DNA of 6,259 nucleotides from Faecalibacterium prausnitzii (GCA_004558805.1 SFDE01000034.1:1-6259), one strand, 5' to 3'. Positions 1 through 5,921 are shown, numbered from the stretch's first letter. A program made the numbers and translations. The notes: generated by a model from the letters alone, not told the origin.

Positions 1-93
1 TGGGACGTATTTAATTTTTTTGTCAGCCTCCGTAATTATCGGACTCAGCTCCCAACTAAGGTTTTTCCAAGGTGAGCGTTGTAACGTAACCTT
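1..93 (-). other. Possible 5' end of a group I intron (or other insert) inside tRNA-Arg(CCT)
   Basis: Seen: after anticodon base 36 the minus strand carries 93 bases unlike any tRNA 3' half. GGGAG (53-49) can pair with CTCCT (98-94), the last five exon bases, leaving a U-G wobble at the exon end, as in a group I P1 helix. AAGGTT (93-88) pairs with AACCTT (63-58), extending that helix. A second hairpin, TCCG (43-40) with CGGA (32-29), follows, and then an A-rich stretch. Known: group I introns occur in bacterial tRNA-Arg(CCU) and tRNA-Ile(CAU) anticodon loops. Inferred: the same here. The catalytic core (P4-P6, P7) would lie outside the window, so this stays a hypothesis. A decayed tRNA or an integration junction would also fit. 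Confidence 0.35.
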
Positions 94-130
94 AGGAGGG
101 GGACGCTCTATCCAACTGAGCTACTGAGAC
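94..130 (-). tRNA. tRNA-Arg (anticodon CCT), 5' part only, interrupted after the anticodon
   Basis: Read on the minus strand from 130, this has a 7-nt acceptor strand GTCTCAG, TA, a D-arm GCTC-AGTTGGATA-GAGC with the GG of the D-loop, G26, an anticodon 5' stem TCCCC and a loop beginning CT-CCT. CCT occupies anticodon positions 34-36, so the identity is arginine. The sequence continues AAGG and then TTACG, so only two of the five expected 3' anticodon-stem pairs can form (27-43 also happens to match). No T-arm (GGTTC-type) and no CTGAGAC acceptor 3' strand occurs between 93 and 1. The 3' half is therefore either beyond the left edge after an intervening sequence, or lost. Fragment identity is secure; whether the gene is functional cannot be told from this window. 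Confidence 0.8.
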
Positions 131-163
131 AAAGTTCCGGGTGCCCGGAGGCACCGCCCTATT

Positions 164-192
164 ATAATACCGCATCCGTAAAATAAAATCAA
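164..192 (-). promoter_or_regulatory. Promoter of tRNA-Arg(CCT)
   Basis: On the minus strand, TTGATT (192-187) and TATTAT (169-164) are separated by 17 bp. The predicted transcript would start near 157, about 27 nt before the tRNA. The short leader contains a hairpin GGTGCC-tccg-GGCACC (155-140). A well-formed promoter argues that the tRNA is transcribed rather than being a dead fragment. Confidence 0.6.
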
Positions 193-193
193 G

Positions 194-227
194 TTGAACC
201 AATGAAGAAAATGGTGTATGCTATAAG
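194..227 (+). promoter_or_regulatory. Candidate promoter of the potassium transporter gene
   Basis: TTGAAC (194-199) lies 17 bp before TATGCT (217-222). An overlapping extended -10, TGCTATAAG (219-227), is an alternative. Either places the start near 230-234, giving a leader of about 40 nt. This promoter diverges from that of tRNA-Arg, and the two -35 boxes are almost back to back. Confidence 0.5.
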
Positions 228-240
228 GGTAAGTAAACCG

Positions 241-259
241 GATGCCGCCGGGCGGCGTC
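241..259 (+). other. GC-rich palindrome at the 5' end of the ktrB mRNA
   Basis: GATGCCGC (241-248) pairs with GCGGCGTC (252-259), with one T-G wobble, around a CGG loop. It would sit at the very 5' end of the transcript and ends 2 nt before the ribosome-binding site GGAGGAG (262-268). It could stabilise the mRNA or influence ribosome access; that role is inferred. Confidence 0.5.
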
Positions 260-272
260 TGCGGAGGAGCCT

Positions 273-1664
273 ATGAAAAAAATAAAGTTCAAAAAGCTGT
301 TTCACGGCAGGGGCAAGCCCCACGCCGTTCTCAAGGGGCGCAGCCCCACCCAGATCATCTGCGTGAGCTTTGTGGTGGTCATCGCACTGGGTACCGTGCT
401 GCTGAGTCTGCCGGTGGCAAGCAGGCAGGGCAGGCTGGGGGTGGTTGACGCCATGTTTACCGCCACCAGCGCCACCTGTGTTACCGGGTTGGTGGTCCGG
501 GACACATGGACCCAGTTTACCGGCTTTGGGCAGCTGGTGATCCTGCTGCTGATCCAGATCGGCGGCTTGGGTCTTGTGACCCTTACCAGCTTTTTTGCGC
601 TTGCCATGCGGCGGCGCATGGGATTCCGGGACCTGCGGCTGCTGGGAGAAAGCGTCTCGGCAGACGGCTATGCACAGGCAAAGGATGTGCTGAAGATCGT
701 GGTAGGTCTGGCGGCGCTGTTTGAGGGCGTGGGCATCCTGCTGCTGCTGTTTGCCTTTGTGCCCCAGTACGGTGCCGAGGGCATCTGGATCAGCATCTTT
801 ACCGCCATCTCAGCATTCTGCAACGCCGGTTTTGATCTGTTCGGGCGGTTCGGAGCGTATTCCTCGCTGGTGCCCTATGTGAACAACTACTATGTGCAGG
901 CGGTGATCATCTTTATGATCATTGCCGGCGGCTTGGGCTTTATGGTCTGGGTGGAGCTGGGCGAGTGGCACAAAAAGCACCGGCTGTCCCTTCATGCCAG
1001 AGTGGTGCTGAGCTTCTCGCTGCTCCTGTGGATAGGCGGCGCAGTGCTTCTTGCTTTGCTGGAGTGGAACAACCCTGCTACCATGGGGCAGCTCAGCGTG
1101 CCGGGCAGGGTCATGGCAGCGCTGTTCCAGTCGGTGTCCACCCGTACCGCCGGTATGAACACCATTGATCTGGCGGCGTGCAGCCCCATCAGCAAGCTGC
1201 TGATGAGTATGCTGCAGTTCATCGGCGCTGCCCCCGGCTCCACCGGCGGCGGCGTAAAGGTGACCACCTTTGCAGTGGTGATCCTGACCATCCGCAGTGT
1301 GGCGCAGGGCAGAGACGACTGCGTTATTGCGGACCACCACATCGAGTCCAAGACCGTGTACCGTGCCCTGACCATCATCTTTATCGGTGCGCTGGCAGCC
1401 TTTGGCTCGGCGGTGGTGGTGTACTACAACACTGCCGAGGTGGTGTCGGTCATCGACTGTATCTTTGAGTCCTGCTCTGCCTTTGGCACTGTGGGCTTGT
1501 CGGTAGGGGTCACCGGACGACTGAACACTGGCGCAAAGGTATTGTATATGCTGGTGATGTTCATGGGTCGTGTGGGTCCTGTATCCCTTGCCATGAGCCT
1601 TACCGCAAAACCCGATGACAACAAGCGGAAAATCATGCCTGTGGGTCATATCAACGTAGGATAA
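273..1664 (+). CDS. ktrB: KtrB/TrkH-family potassium (or sodium) uptake channel subunit
   Basis: This is the membrane translocating subunit of a Trk/Ktr/HKT K+ uptake system, 463 aa, close to the usual 440-485. The four pore repeats each show their filter segment: TSATCVTGL (Gly72), ISAFCNAGF (Gly186), STRTAGMN (Gly294) and SAFGTVGLS (Gly408). The flexible intramembrane gate loop GAAPGSTGGGVK is at 318-329, and the conserved Arg of the last helix is in MGRVGP (433). The C-terminus IMPVGHINVG resembles the KtrB tail that contacts the regulatory ring. The start ATG follows GGAGGAG (262-268) by four bases. The basic N-terminus before the first helix (about 27-47) suits a cytoplasmic tail. The usual partner, KtrA (an RCK nucleotide-binding protein), is not adjacent: a terminator follows at once, so KtrA must be encoded elsewhere. 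TrkH is the alternative name; the length and tail favour KtrB. Confidence 0.93.
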   Translation: MKKIKFKKLFHGRGKPHAVLKGRSPTQIICVSFVVVIALGTVLLSLPVASRQGRLGVVDAMFTATSATCVTGLVVRDTWTQFTGFGQLVILLLIQIGGLGLVTLTSFFALAMRRRMGFRDLRLLGESVSADGYAQAKDVLKIVVGLAALFEGVGILLLLFAFVPQYGAEGIWISIFTAISAFCNAGFDLFGRFGAYSSLVPYVNNYYVQAVIIFMIIAGGLGFMVWVELGEWHKKHRLSLHARVVLSFSLLLWIGGAVLLALLEWNNPATMGQLSVPGRVMAALFQSVSTRTAGMNTIDLAACSPISKLLMSMLQFIGAAPGSTGGGVKVTTFAVVILTIRSVAQGRDDCVIADHHIESKTVYRALTIIFIGALAAFGSAVVVYYNTAEVVSVIDCIFESCSAFGTVGLSVGVTGRLNTGAKVLYMLVMFMGRVGPVSLAMSLTAKPDDNKRKIMPVGHINVG

Positions 1665-1673
1665 TACAGATAG

Positions 1674-1717
1674 AAAAATCTCCCGGTCACGGCAGAAGGC
1701 GTGACCGGGAGATTTTT
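1674..1717. terminator. Bidirectional rho-independent terminator between ktrB and pepT
   Basis: A perfect 18-bp inverted repeat: arm 1674-1691 (AAAAATCTCCCGGTCACG), 8-nt loop 1692-1699, and complementary arm 1700-1717. The GC core is flanked by A5 on the left and T5 on the right, so it provides a U-tract on either strand. It lies 10 nt after the ktrB stop and 20 nt beyond the pepT stop and should serve both convergent genes. Confidence 0.95.
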
Positions 1718-1736
1718 GTTATAAGAAAGCTTGAAA

Positions 1737-2954
1737 TTACTTTGCGTAGATGCTGACGATGTTCAGCAGGATCTGGGTGCAGCGGTCCATCCGCTCCACG
1801 GTAGTGCACTCACACACGCCGTGGAAGTTGAAACCGCCGGTGCCCAGGTTGGGGCAGGGCAGACCCATCCAGCTCAGGGTAGCACCATCGGTGCCGCCCC
1901 GGACCGGGACCTCCTCCGGCTCCAGACCTGCCATGCGGATCGCCTGCCGGGCAGATTCTACCAGATGGAAATGAGGCTTGATCTTTTCCAGCATGTTGCG
2001 GTAGCTGTCCTTGATCTCCACTTCCACGGTGCCTGCGCCGTACTTGCCGTTGAGGTAGTCGGCAATGTCCAGCATGTTTTCCTTCTTGAACTGGAGCTTG
2101 GAAGCATCGTGGTCCCGGAGGATGTAGCCCAGCTTTGCGTCGGTGACATCGCCGTACATCTGGCAAAGGTGGTAGAAGCCCTGCCGGTCCTCGGTGGTCT
2201 CCGGGCGTGCCATTACGGGCAGGGCGTTGTGGAACTCCATTGCCACGTTGGAAGCATTGATCATGGTATCCTTGGCGGAGCCGGGATGCACCGAGAAACC
2301 GTGGATGGTCACAGTGGCGGCAGCAGCATTGAAGTTCTCGTATTCGATGCAGCCGGCGTCTCCGCCGTCCACGGTATAGGCAAAGTCTGCGCCGAAGCCC
2401 GGGATGTCGAAGAGGTCGGCACCCTCGCCGATCTCCTCATCGGGGGTAAAGGCGATGCACAGCTTGCCGTGAGGCAGTCCCTGCTCAAGGATCATCTCCA
2501 CAGCGGTCATGATCTCCGCCACGCCTGCCTTGTCGTCTGCACCCAGCAGGGTGGTGCCGTCGGTGGTGATGAGGGTCTCCCCCTTCATGGAGGCAAGGAA
2601 GGGGAAGGCAGAGACCTTCATGACCATGCCGGTGGCAGGCAGGACCACGTCCTTGCCGTCATAGTCCTCGTGGAGGATGGGGTTCACATTTTCGCCGCTG
2701 GCATCCGGGGCGGTGTCCATGTGGGCAATAAGACCCAGAGCGTGCCGGTCCTCATAGCCGGGGGTGGCAGGCAGGCTGCCGTAGACGTAGCAGTGCTCGT
2801 CCACCCGGGCATCCTCCACGCCCAGTGCCTTTAGCTCCTCTGCCAGCTTGTAGGCAAGGTCAAACTCCCGCTGTGCGGAAGGATGGGTGCCGGACTCCGG
2901 GTCCGAGGTGGTGTGGACACGGACATAATTCAACAGTCGTTCATAAGCGCGCAT
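1737..2954 (-). CDS. pepT: Peptidase T (tripeptide aminopeptidase, M20B)
   Basis: A cytoplasmic dinuclear-zinc aminopeptidase that removes the N-terminal residue from tripeptides. The 405 aa match the family (about 408). Family metal and catalytic residues fall at, or within one of, their usual numbers: His78 and Asp80 in AHMDTAPD, Asp140 in GADDKAG, Glu173-Glu174 in TPDEEIGEG, Asp196 in TVDGG and His378 in FNFHG. The lid domain carries GFSVHPGSAKD, and the substrate-side motif RGGTDGATLS is near 352-361. I chose the ATG at 2954 over an open-frame start at 3101. It is preceded by AAAGGAG (2970-2964) at a 9-nt gap, the protein then begins MRAYERLLNYV as in PepT, and the 49 upstream residues overlap the promoter. 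It looks monocistronic: divergent from the dehydrogenase and convergent with ktrB. Confidence 0.97.
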   Translation of the reverse strand: MRAYERLLNYVRVHTTSDPESGTHPSAQREFDLAYKLAEELKALGVEDARVDEHCYVYGSLPATPGYEDRHALGLIAHMDTAPDASGENVNPILHEDYDGKDVVLPATGMVMKVSAFPFLASMKGETLITTDGTTLLGADDKAGVAEIMTAVEMILEQGLPHGKLCIAFTPDEEIGEGADLFDIPGFGADFAYTVDGGDAGCIEYENFNAAAATVTIHGFSVHPGSAKDTMINASNVAMEFHNALPVMARPETTEDRQGFYHLCQMYGDVTDAKLGYILRDHDASKLQFKKENMLDIADYLNGKYGAGTVEVEIKDSYRNMLEKIKPHFHLVESARQAIRMAGLEPEEVPVRGGTDGATLSWMGLPCPNLGTGGFNFHGVCECTTVERMDRCTQILLNIVSIYAK

Positions 2955-3018
2955 AGCAGCACACTCCTTTATCAGTAGTAGAGGAGGCACCCCGCAAAGA
3001 GGACCTGCCGTCTGCTCT

Positions 3019-3047
3019 ATCATACCCTGTTTTTGGTGGTTTGACAA
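3019..3047 (-). promoter_or_regulatory. Promoter of pepT
   Basis: On the minus strand, TTGTCA (3047-3042) and TATGAT (3024-3019) are separated by exactly 17 bp. The start would be near 3012, giving a leader of about 58 nt to the pepT ATG at 2954. The promoter lies inside the longer open frame, which supports the downstream start. Confidence 0.8.
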
Positions 3048-3138
3048 CCTTTTTTGCAGATTTGTGGCAGAAAGGGGGAAATTCAACAGCAAAATGAACA
3101 AAATTCATCTTAAATTCTGTATCCATGAAGAATAAACG

Positions 3139-3147
3139 TGCTACAAT
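3139..3147 (+). promoter_or_regulatory. Extended -10 promoter of the dehydrogenase gene
   Basis: TGC-TACAAT (3139-3147) is a good extended -10. No strong -35 lies 17 bp upstream (3116-3121 is TCTGTA), so recognition would rest on the TGn extension. The start near 3154 gives a leader of about 78 nt, with nothing recognisable in it beyond AGGAGGT (3217-3223) eight bases before the ATG. Confidence 0.55.
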
Positions 3148-3231
3148 AGAAGGGTACAAAGAGAGACCGGGCAGTTCTGTGCAAAGGCAGAAAGACCTGG
3201 AGAGACAGGCACCGGCAGGAGGTAGAGCTTT

Positions 3232-4227
3232 ATGGCAGCAAAAGTATTTTTCTACACGCTGCGACCCTTCGATGAGCAGGGCATAGCGCAGGAACTGGCA
3301 AAACAGAAAGACATTGAATACGGCTATACCGAGGAGTACCCCACCATGGAAAATGCGCAGCTTGCCGCAGGCTACGACGCCGTATCGGTGACGCCCTGTG
3401 ACATGAGCGCACCTATGCTGCAGCGGTTCCACGATCTGGGGGTAAAGGCGATCTGCTGCCGCTCCATCGGCTACGACCATGTGGATCTGGAAAAGGCACG
3501 GGAGCTGGGCATGAAGGTGTCCAACGTGGACTATCCCCCCGACGGCGTGGCAAACTTTGCCATCATGCTGATGCTCATGAGCCTCCGCAAGGCAGGACAT
3601 ATCCTGAAGCGGGGCGAGGTGCAGGATTATTCCCTCAAGGGCAAGATCGGACGGGACATTTCCAACTGTACCGTGGGGGTCATCGGCACCGGTCGCATCG
3701 GGCAGACGGTGCTGAAGCACCTGTCCGGCTTTGGCTGCAGCCTCCTTGCCTACGACCTCTACCCCAACGAAGAGGTAAAGAAGATCGCCGAGTATGTGCC
3801 GCTGGACACTCTGCTGGCGGAAAGCGATGTGATCACCCTCCACACCAACGCCACCGAGGAGAACCACCACCTGCTGAACGCCGAGGCGTTTGCCAAAATG
3901 CGTCCCGGGGTCACCATCGTCAACACCGCCCGGGGCAAGCTCATTGACAGTGATGCTCTGCTGGCAGCGCTGGAAAGCGGGCAGGTGGGTGCCGCCGGTC
4001 TGGATGTGCTGGAAAATGAGAACGGACTGTACTACTACGACCGCATGGGGGATGTGATCCCCAACCCGGAGCTGGCAGCCCTGCGGGCAATGCCCAACGT
4101 GATCCTTACGGACCACACGGCGTTCTATACCTACGAGGATGTAAAGAGCATGGTGCGGGGCGTCATGGAAAGCGCCGCCGCCTTTGCAGAAGGCTCTCCC
4201 ACCCGCCACGATGTGACCAACCGCTGA
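3232..4227 (+). CDS. NAD-dependent D-2-hydroxyacid dehydrogenase, D-lactate dehydrogenase type
   Basis: Likely reduces pyruvate (or another 2-oxoacid) to the D-hydroxyacid with NADH, reoxidising fermentation NADH in the cytoplasm. The 331 aa match D-LDH, VanH and (R)-2-hydroxyisocaproate dehydrogenases (about 325-335). The Rossmann motif GVIGTGRIG is at 149-157, and Asp175 is the acidic residue that binds NAD ribose. The catalytic triad is Arg234 (NTARGK), Glu263 (LDVLENE) and His295 (TDHTAFYT), with the spacing seen in Lactobacillus D-LDH. The stretch between Glu and His (YYYDRMGDVIPNPELAALRAMPNV) has the D-LDH/VanH character rather than that of phosphoglycerate dehydrogenase. The segment YPPDGVANFA (101-110) departs from the common SPxAxAE form, so the preferred substrate is open. 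No van ligase genes are nearby, which argues against a resistance role. It has its own promoter and terminator. ATG follows AGGAGGT. Confidence 0.88.
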   Translation: MAAKVFFYTLRPFDEQGIAQELAKQKDIEYGYTEEYPTMENAQLAAGYDAVSVTPCDMSAPMLQRFHDLGVKAICCRSIGYDHVDLEKARELGMKVSNVDYPPDGVANFAIMLMLMSLRKAGHILKRGEVQDYSLKGKIGRDISNCTVGVIGTGRIGQTVLKHLSGFGCSLLAYDLYPNEEVKKIAEYVPLDTLLAESDVITLHTNATEENHHLLNAEAFAKMRPGVTIVNTARGKLIDSDALLAALESGQVGAAGLDVLENENGLYYYDRMGDVIPNPELAALRAMPNVILTDHTAFYTYEDVKSMVRGVMESAAAFAEGSPTRHDVTNR

Positions 4228-4252
4228 GCCGCTGAGAAGTATACAGGAAACA

Positions 4253-4320
4253 AAAAAAGTATCTGCATCCCCTCTTCTCCGGGTCTCGGAGATCGTGGAG
4301 GGTCCTGCAGATACTTTTTT
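4253..4320. terminator. Three-tier bidirectional terminator between dehydrogenase and pfkA
   Basis: The outer stem AAAAAAGTATCTGCA (4253-4267) pairs perfectly with 4306-4320. Inside it, CCCTC (4270-4274) pairs with GAGGG (4298-4302), and TCTCCG (4276-4281) with CGGAGA (4287-4292) around GGTCT. The A-tract on one side and T-tract (then GTTTT) on the other suit both converging genes. It is longer and more elaborate than the other terminators here. Confidence 0.88.
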
Positions 4321-4360
4321 GTTTTGGTCTTTTATAAAGTATAAGGGTCAGGCTGCCGGA

Positions 4361-5440
4361 TCAGCCCAGGCAGACGCCCATGCGCCGTGCCACGGTGAGC
4401 AGGTCACAGCCTTCGGGCACGTTGCGGGTCTTGCCGGCAATGTCGGCAAGACGGTTCTCGGTGACATGACCGTTGACCATTGCTACAGTGACGCCGTAGC
4501 GTTCGATCTCCACCAGCTTTGCAGCATAGCTGCCAAACTGGGTAGCAAGCACACGGTCATAGGCGCTGGGACTGCCGCCCCGCTGCATATGTCCGGGGAT
4601 GCATACCCGGGTCTCCATGCCGGTCTTTTTCTGCACCGCCTGGGCAATGCGGTTGGTGGCGGTGACGCCGAAGCCTTCTTCGGCACGCTTTGCCATCCAG
4701 TCTTTCCGCTTCATCCGTGCTTCCTCGGTGTTCATGGCACCCTCTGCCACTGCAAGGATGGAGAAGTTGGAACCCTTTTTGGCACGGCGCTCCACGGCGT
4801 CACACACCCGGTCGATGTCGTAGGGCATCTCCGGCAGCAGGATGATGTCGGCACCGCCGGCAATGCCGGAATACAGGGTGAGCCAGCCTGCCTTGTTGCC
4901 CATGATCTCGATGCACATCACCCGGCTGTGGCTGCCGGCGGTGGTGTGGATGCGATCGATGACGTCGGTGGCAATGTCCACAGCGGTGTGGAAGCCAAAG
5001 GTCACATCGGTGCCGTAGATATCATTGTCGATGGTCTTGGGCAGACCGATGATGTTCAGCCCTTCCTGAGACAGGAGGTTGGCGGTCTTGTGGGTGCCGT
5101 TGCCGCCCAGACACAGCAGGCAGTCCAGCTTTGCTTCCTTATAAGTCTTTTTCATGGCGGCGACCTTGTCGATGTTGTCGTCCTCCACCACCCGCATCAT
5201 CTTAAAGGGGGTGCGCTTGGTGCCCAGAATGGTGCCGCCCAGTGTCAGGATGCCCCGGAAGTCATCCTCGCACATCTCCTTGTACTCTCCGTTGATCAGA
5301 CCGTGGTAGCCGTTGAGGATACCCACGATCTCCACATTTTCGCCCATGCGGGCATACAGTGCTTTTGCAACGCCCCGGATGGTGGCGTTGAGACCCGGGC
5401 AGTCACCGCCGGAGGTCAGGATCCCTACACGTTTTTTCAT
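4361..5440 (-). CDS. pfkA: 6-phosphofructokinase
   Basis: Phosphorylates fructose 6-phosphate to fructose 1,6-bisphosphate in glycolysis. The 359 aa exceed E. coli PfkA (320), as in the long and PPi-related clades. The N-terminal donor-site motif GILTSGGDCPGLNA is at 6-19. The catalytic motif PKTIDND is at 134-140, with base Asp138. MGNKAGW is at 180-186, AEGA with Glu233 at 232-235, and the sugar-phosphate site PGHMQRGGSPSAYDR at 282-296. Donor-determining positions are mixed: the GGDGS loop reads GGNGT (112-116), keeping the Gly of ATP enzymes, while the residue before TIDND is Lys135, as in PPi enzymes and some ATP enzymes such as trypanosomal PFK. ATP dependence is the likelier reading but not proven. 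The allosteric status is unclear. ATG at 5440 follows GAGGG (5452-5448). pyk, a common operon partner, is absent. Confidence 0.93.
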   Translation of the reverse strand: MKKRVGILTSGGDCPGLNATIRGVAKALYARMGENVEIVGILNGYHGLINGEYKEMCEDDFRGILTLGGTILGTKRTPFKMMRVVEDDNIDKVAAMKKTYKEAKLDCLLCLGGNGTHKTANLLSQEGLNIIGLPKTIDNDIYGTDVTFGFHTAVDIATDVIDRIHTTAGSHSRVMCIEIMGNKAGWLTLYSGIAGGADIILLPEMPYDIDRVCDAVERRAKKGSNFSILAVAEGAMNTEEARMKRKDWMAKRAEEGFGVTATNRIAQAVQKKTGMETRVCIPGHMQRGGSPSAYDRVLATQFGSYAAKLVEIERYGVTVAMVNGHVTENRLADIAGKTRNVPEGCDLLTVARRMGVCLG

Positions 5441-5466
5441 TCAAAAGCCCTCTTTCTTTTGAGATT

Positions 5467-5500
5467 CAGGGCGGGGCGCAGACAGCGCCGGAACGCCCTG
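5467..5500 (-). other. Two-tier hairpin in the pfkA leader
   Basis: CAGGGCG (5467-5473) pairs with CGCCCTG (5494-5500), and inside it GGCGC (5475-5479) pairs with GCGCC (5485-5489) around a 5-nt loop. It would lie near the 5' end of the pfkA mRNA, 11 nt upstream of the ribosome-binding site region. No T-run follows, so it is not a plain terminator. A role in mRNA stability or translation is inferred. Confidence 0.5.
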
Positions 5501-5515
5501 TACAATTATAATATA

Positions 5516-5544
5516 AGAGTATTCCGAACCGGGGCAGGTGTCAA
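5516..5544 (-). promoter_or_regulatory. Candidate promoter of pfkA
   Basis: On the minus strand a perfect TTGACA (5544-5539) sits 17 bp from TACTCT (5521-5516), a poor -10. Better -10 look-alikes (TATATT and TATAAT within 5515-5505) lie at unfavourable spacing from that -35. The region is promoter-like; the exact start is uncertain. Confidence 0.45.
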
Positions 5545-5604
5545 GCATCCACACAAAAAATTTACATCAGAACGCAGGGGAGGAGGAGACACAGAAACTT
5601 TTGC

Positions 5605-5653
5605 AAAAAAAGTAAAAAAAGTAGTTGACAACTGCTATGCCTTCGGGTATAAT
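5605..5653 (+). promoter_or_regulatory. Strong promoter with A-tract UP element for the tRNA-Gln/tRNA-Pro unit
   Basis: Perfect TTGACA (5625-5630), 17-bp spacer, perfect TATAAT (5648-5653). Just upstream are two runs of seven A (5605-5611 and 5614-5620) spaced about one helical turn, an UP-element-like and probably curved stretch. The start near 5660 gives a leader of about 38 nt before tRNA-Gln. This is the strongest promoter in the window, as expected for stable RNA. Confidence 0.9.
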
Positions 5654-5697
5654 ATTCCCTGTCAACAGCGCCGAGCCGCTTCTGAAGAAAAGAATGA

Positions 5698-5771
5698 TGG
5701 GGATTTGCATAGTGGTAGTGCGGTAGACTCTGACTCTACTTGTGGGAGTTCGATTCTCTCATCCCCAACCA
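5698..5771 (+). tRNA. tRNA-Gln (anticodon CTG)
   Basis: Full cloverleaf. The acceptor TGGGGAT pairs with ATCCCCA. The D-arm is GCAT-AGTGGTA-GTGC and the anticodon arm GTAGA-CTCTGAC-TCTAC, with CTG at 34-36. The variable loop is TTGT and the T-arm GGGAG-TTCGATT-CTCTC. The discriminator is A and CCA is encoded (5769-5771). The U1-A72 first pair is the known recognition feature of bacterial tRNA-Gln for the Glu-tRNA amidotransferase route. Confidence 0.95.
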
Positions 5772-5775
5772 GAAA

Positions 5776-5799
5776 ACCGCAGCCTCAACCGGCTGCGGT
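5776..5799 (+). terminator. Hairpin between the two tRNAs, weak terminator or processing signal
   Basis: A perfect 9-bp stem ACCGCAGCC (5776-5784) and GGCTGCGGT (5791-5799) with loop TCAACC, followed only by ATTTTC. The short T-run and the lack of a separate promoter for tRNA-Pro suggest partial read-through or a processing site rather than full termination. Confidence 0.55.
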
Positions 5800-5804
5800 A
5801 TTTT

Positions 5805-5880
5805 CGGGGCATAGCGCAGTTGGTAGCGCGCCTCGTTCGGGACGAGGAGGCCGTGGGTTCAAATCCCGCTGCTCCGACCA
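5805..5880 (+). tRNA. tRNA-Pro (anticodon CGG)
   Basis: Full cloverleaf of 76 nt with encoded CCA. The acceptor CGGGGCA pairs with TGCTCCG, including one G-T pair. The D-arm contains GCGC and AGTTGGTA. The anticodon loop TTCGGGA places CGG at 34-36. The T-arm is GTGGG-TTCAAAT-CCCGC and the discriminator A. It is probably co-transcribed with tRNA-Gln from the promoter at 5605-5653, since the 33-nt spacer holds only a hairpin. Confidence 0.96.
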
Positions 5881-5916
5881 AAAAAAGCAGACACACATTC
5901 GTGTGTCTGCTTTTTT
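5881..5916. terminator. Rho-independent terminator after tRNA-Pro
   Basis: A perfect 16-bp stem, AAAAAAGCAGACACAC (5881-5896) with 5901-5916, loop ATTC, six A on one side and six T on the other. It starts immediately after the encoded CCA. It would also work on the minus strand, consistent with a former convergent tRNA on the right. Confidence 0.95.
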
Positions 5917-5921
5917 GTTTG

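Noticed and set aside
131..272. c-di-AMP (ydaO-type) riboswitch before the K+ transporter
   Set aside because: Such elements need well over 100 nt of leader; the predicted leader is about 40 nt and holds one simple hairpin.
1731..2834. 367-aa plus-strand frame antisense to pepT
   Set aside because: It mirrors pepT codons; pepT has all catalytic residues and a ribosome-binding site, while this frame has neither motifs nor context.
2955..3101. 49-residue N-terminal extension of peptidase T
   Set aside because: It would overlap the TTGTCA-17-TATGAT promoter; the downstream ATG has AAAGGAG and gives family length and residue numbering.
2941..4209. 422-aa minus-strand frame antisense to the dehydrogenase
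   Set aside because: Reverse shadow of a recognised enzyme, and it also covers the pepT promoter region.
5571..5600. Ribosome-binding-site-like GGGGAGGAGGAG (near 5577-5588) suggesting a small gene upstream of the tRNAs
   Set aside because: No usable start codon opens a frame of any length before stops and the tRNA promoter.
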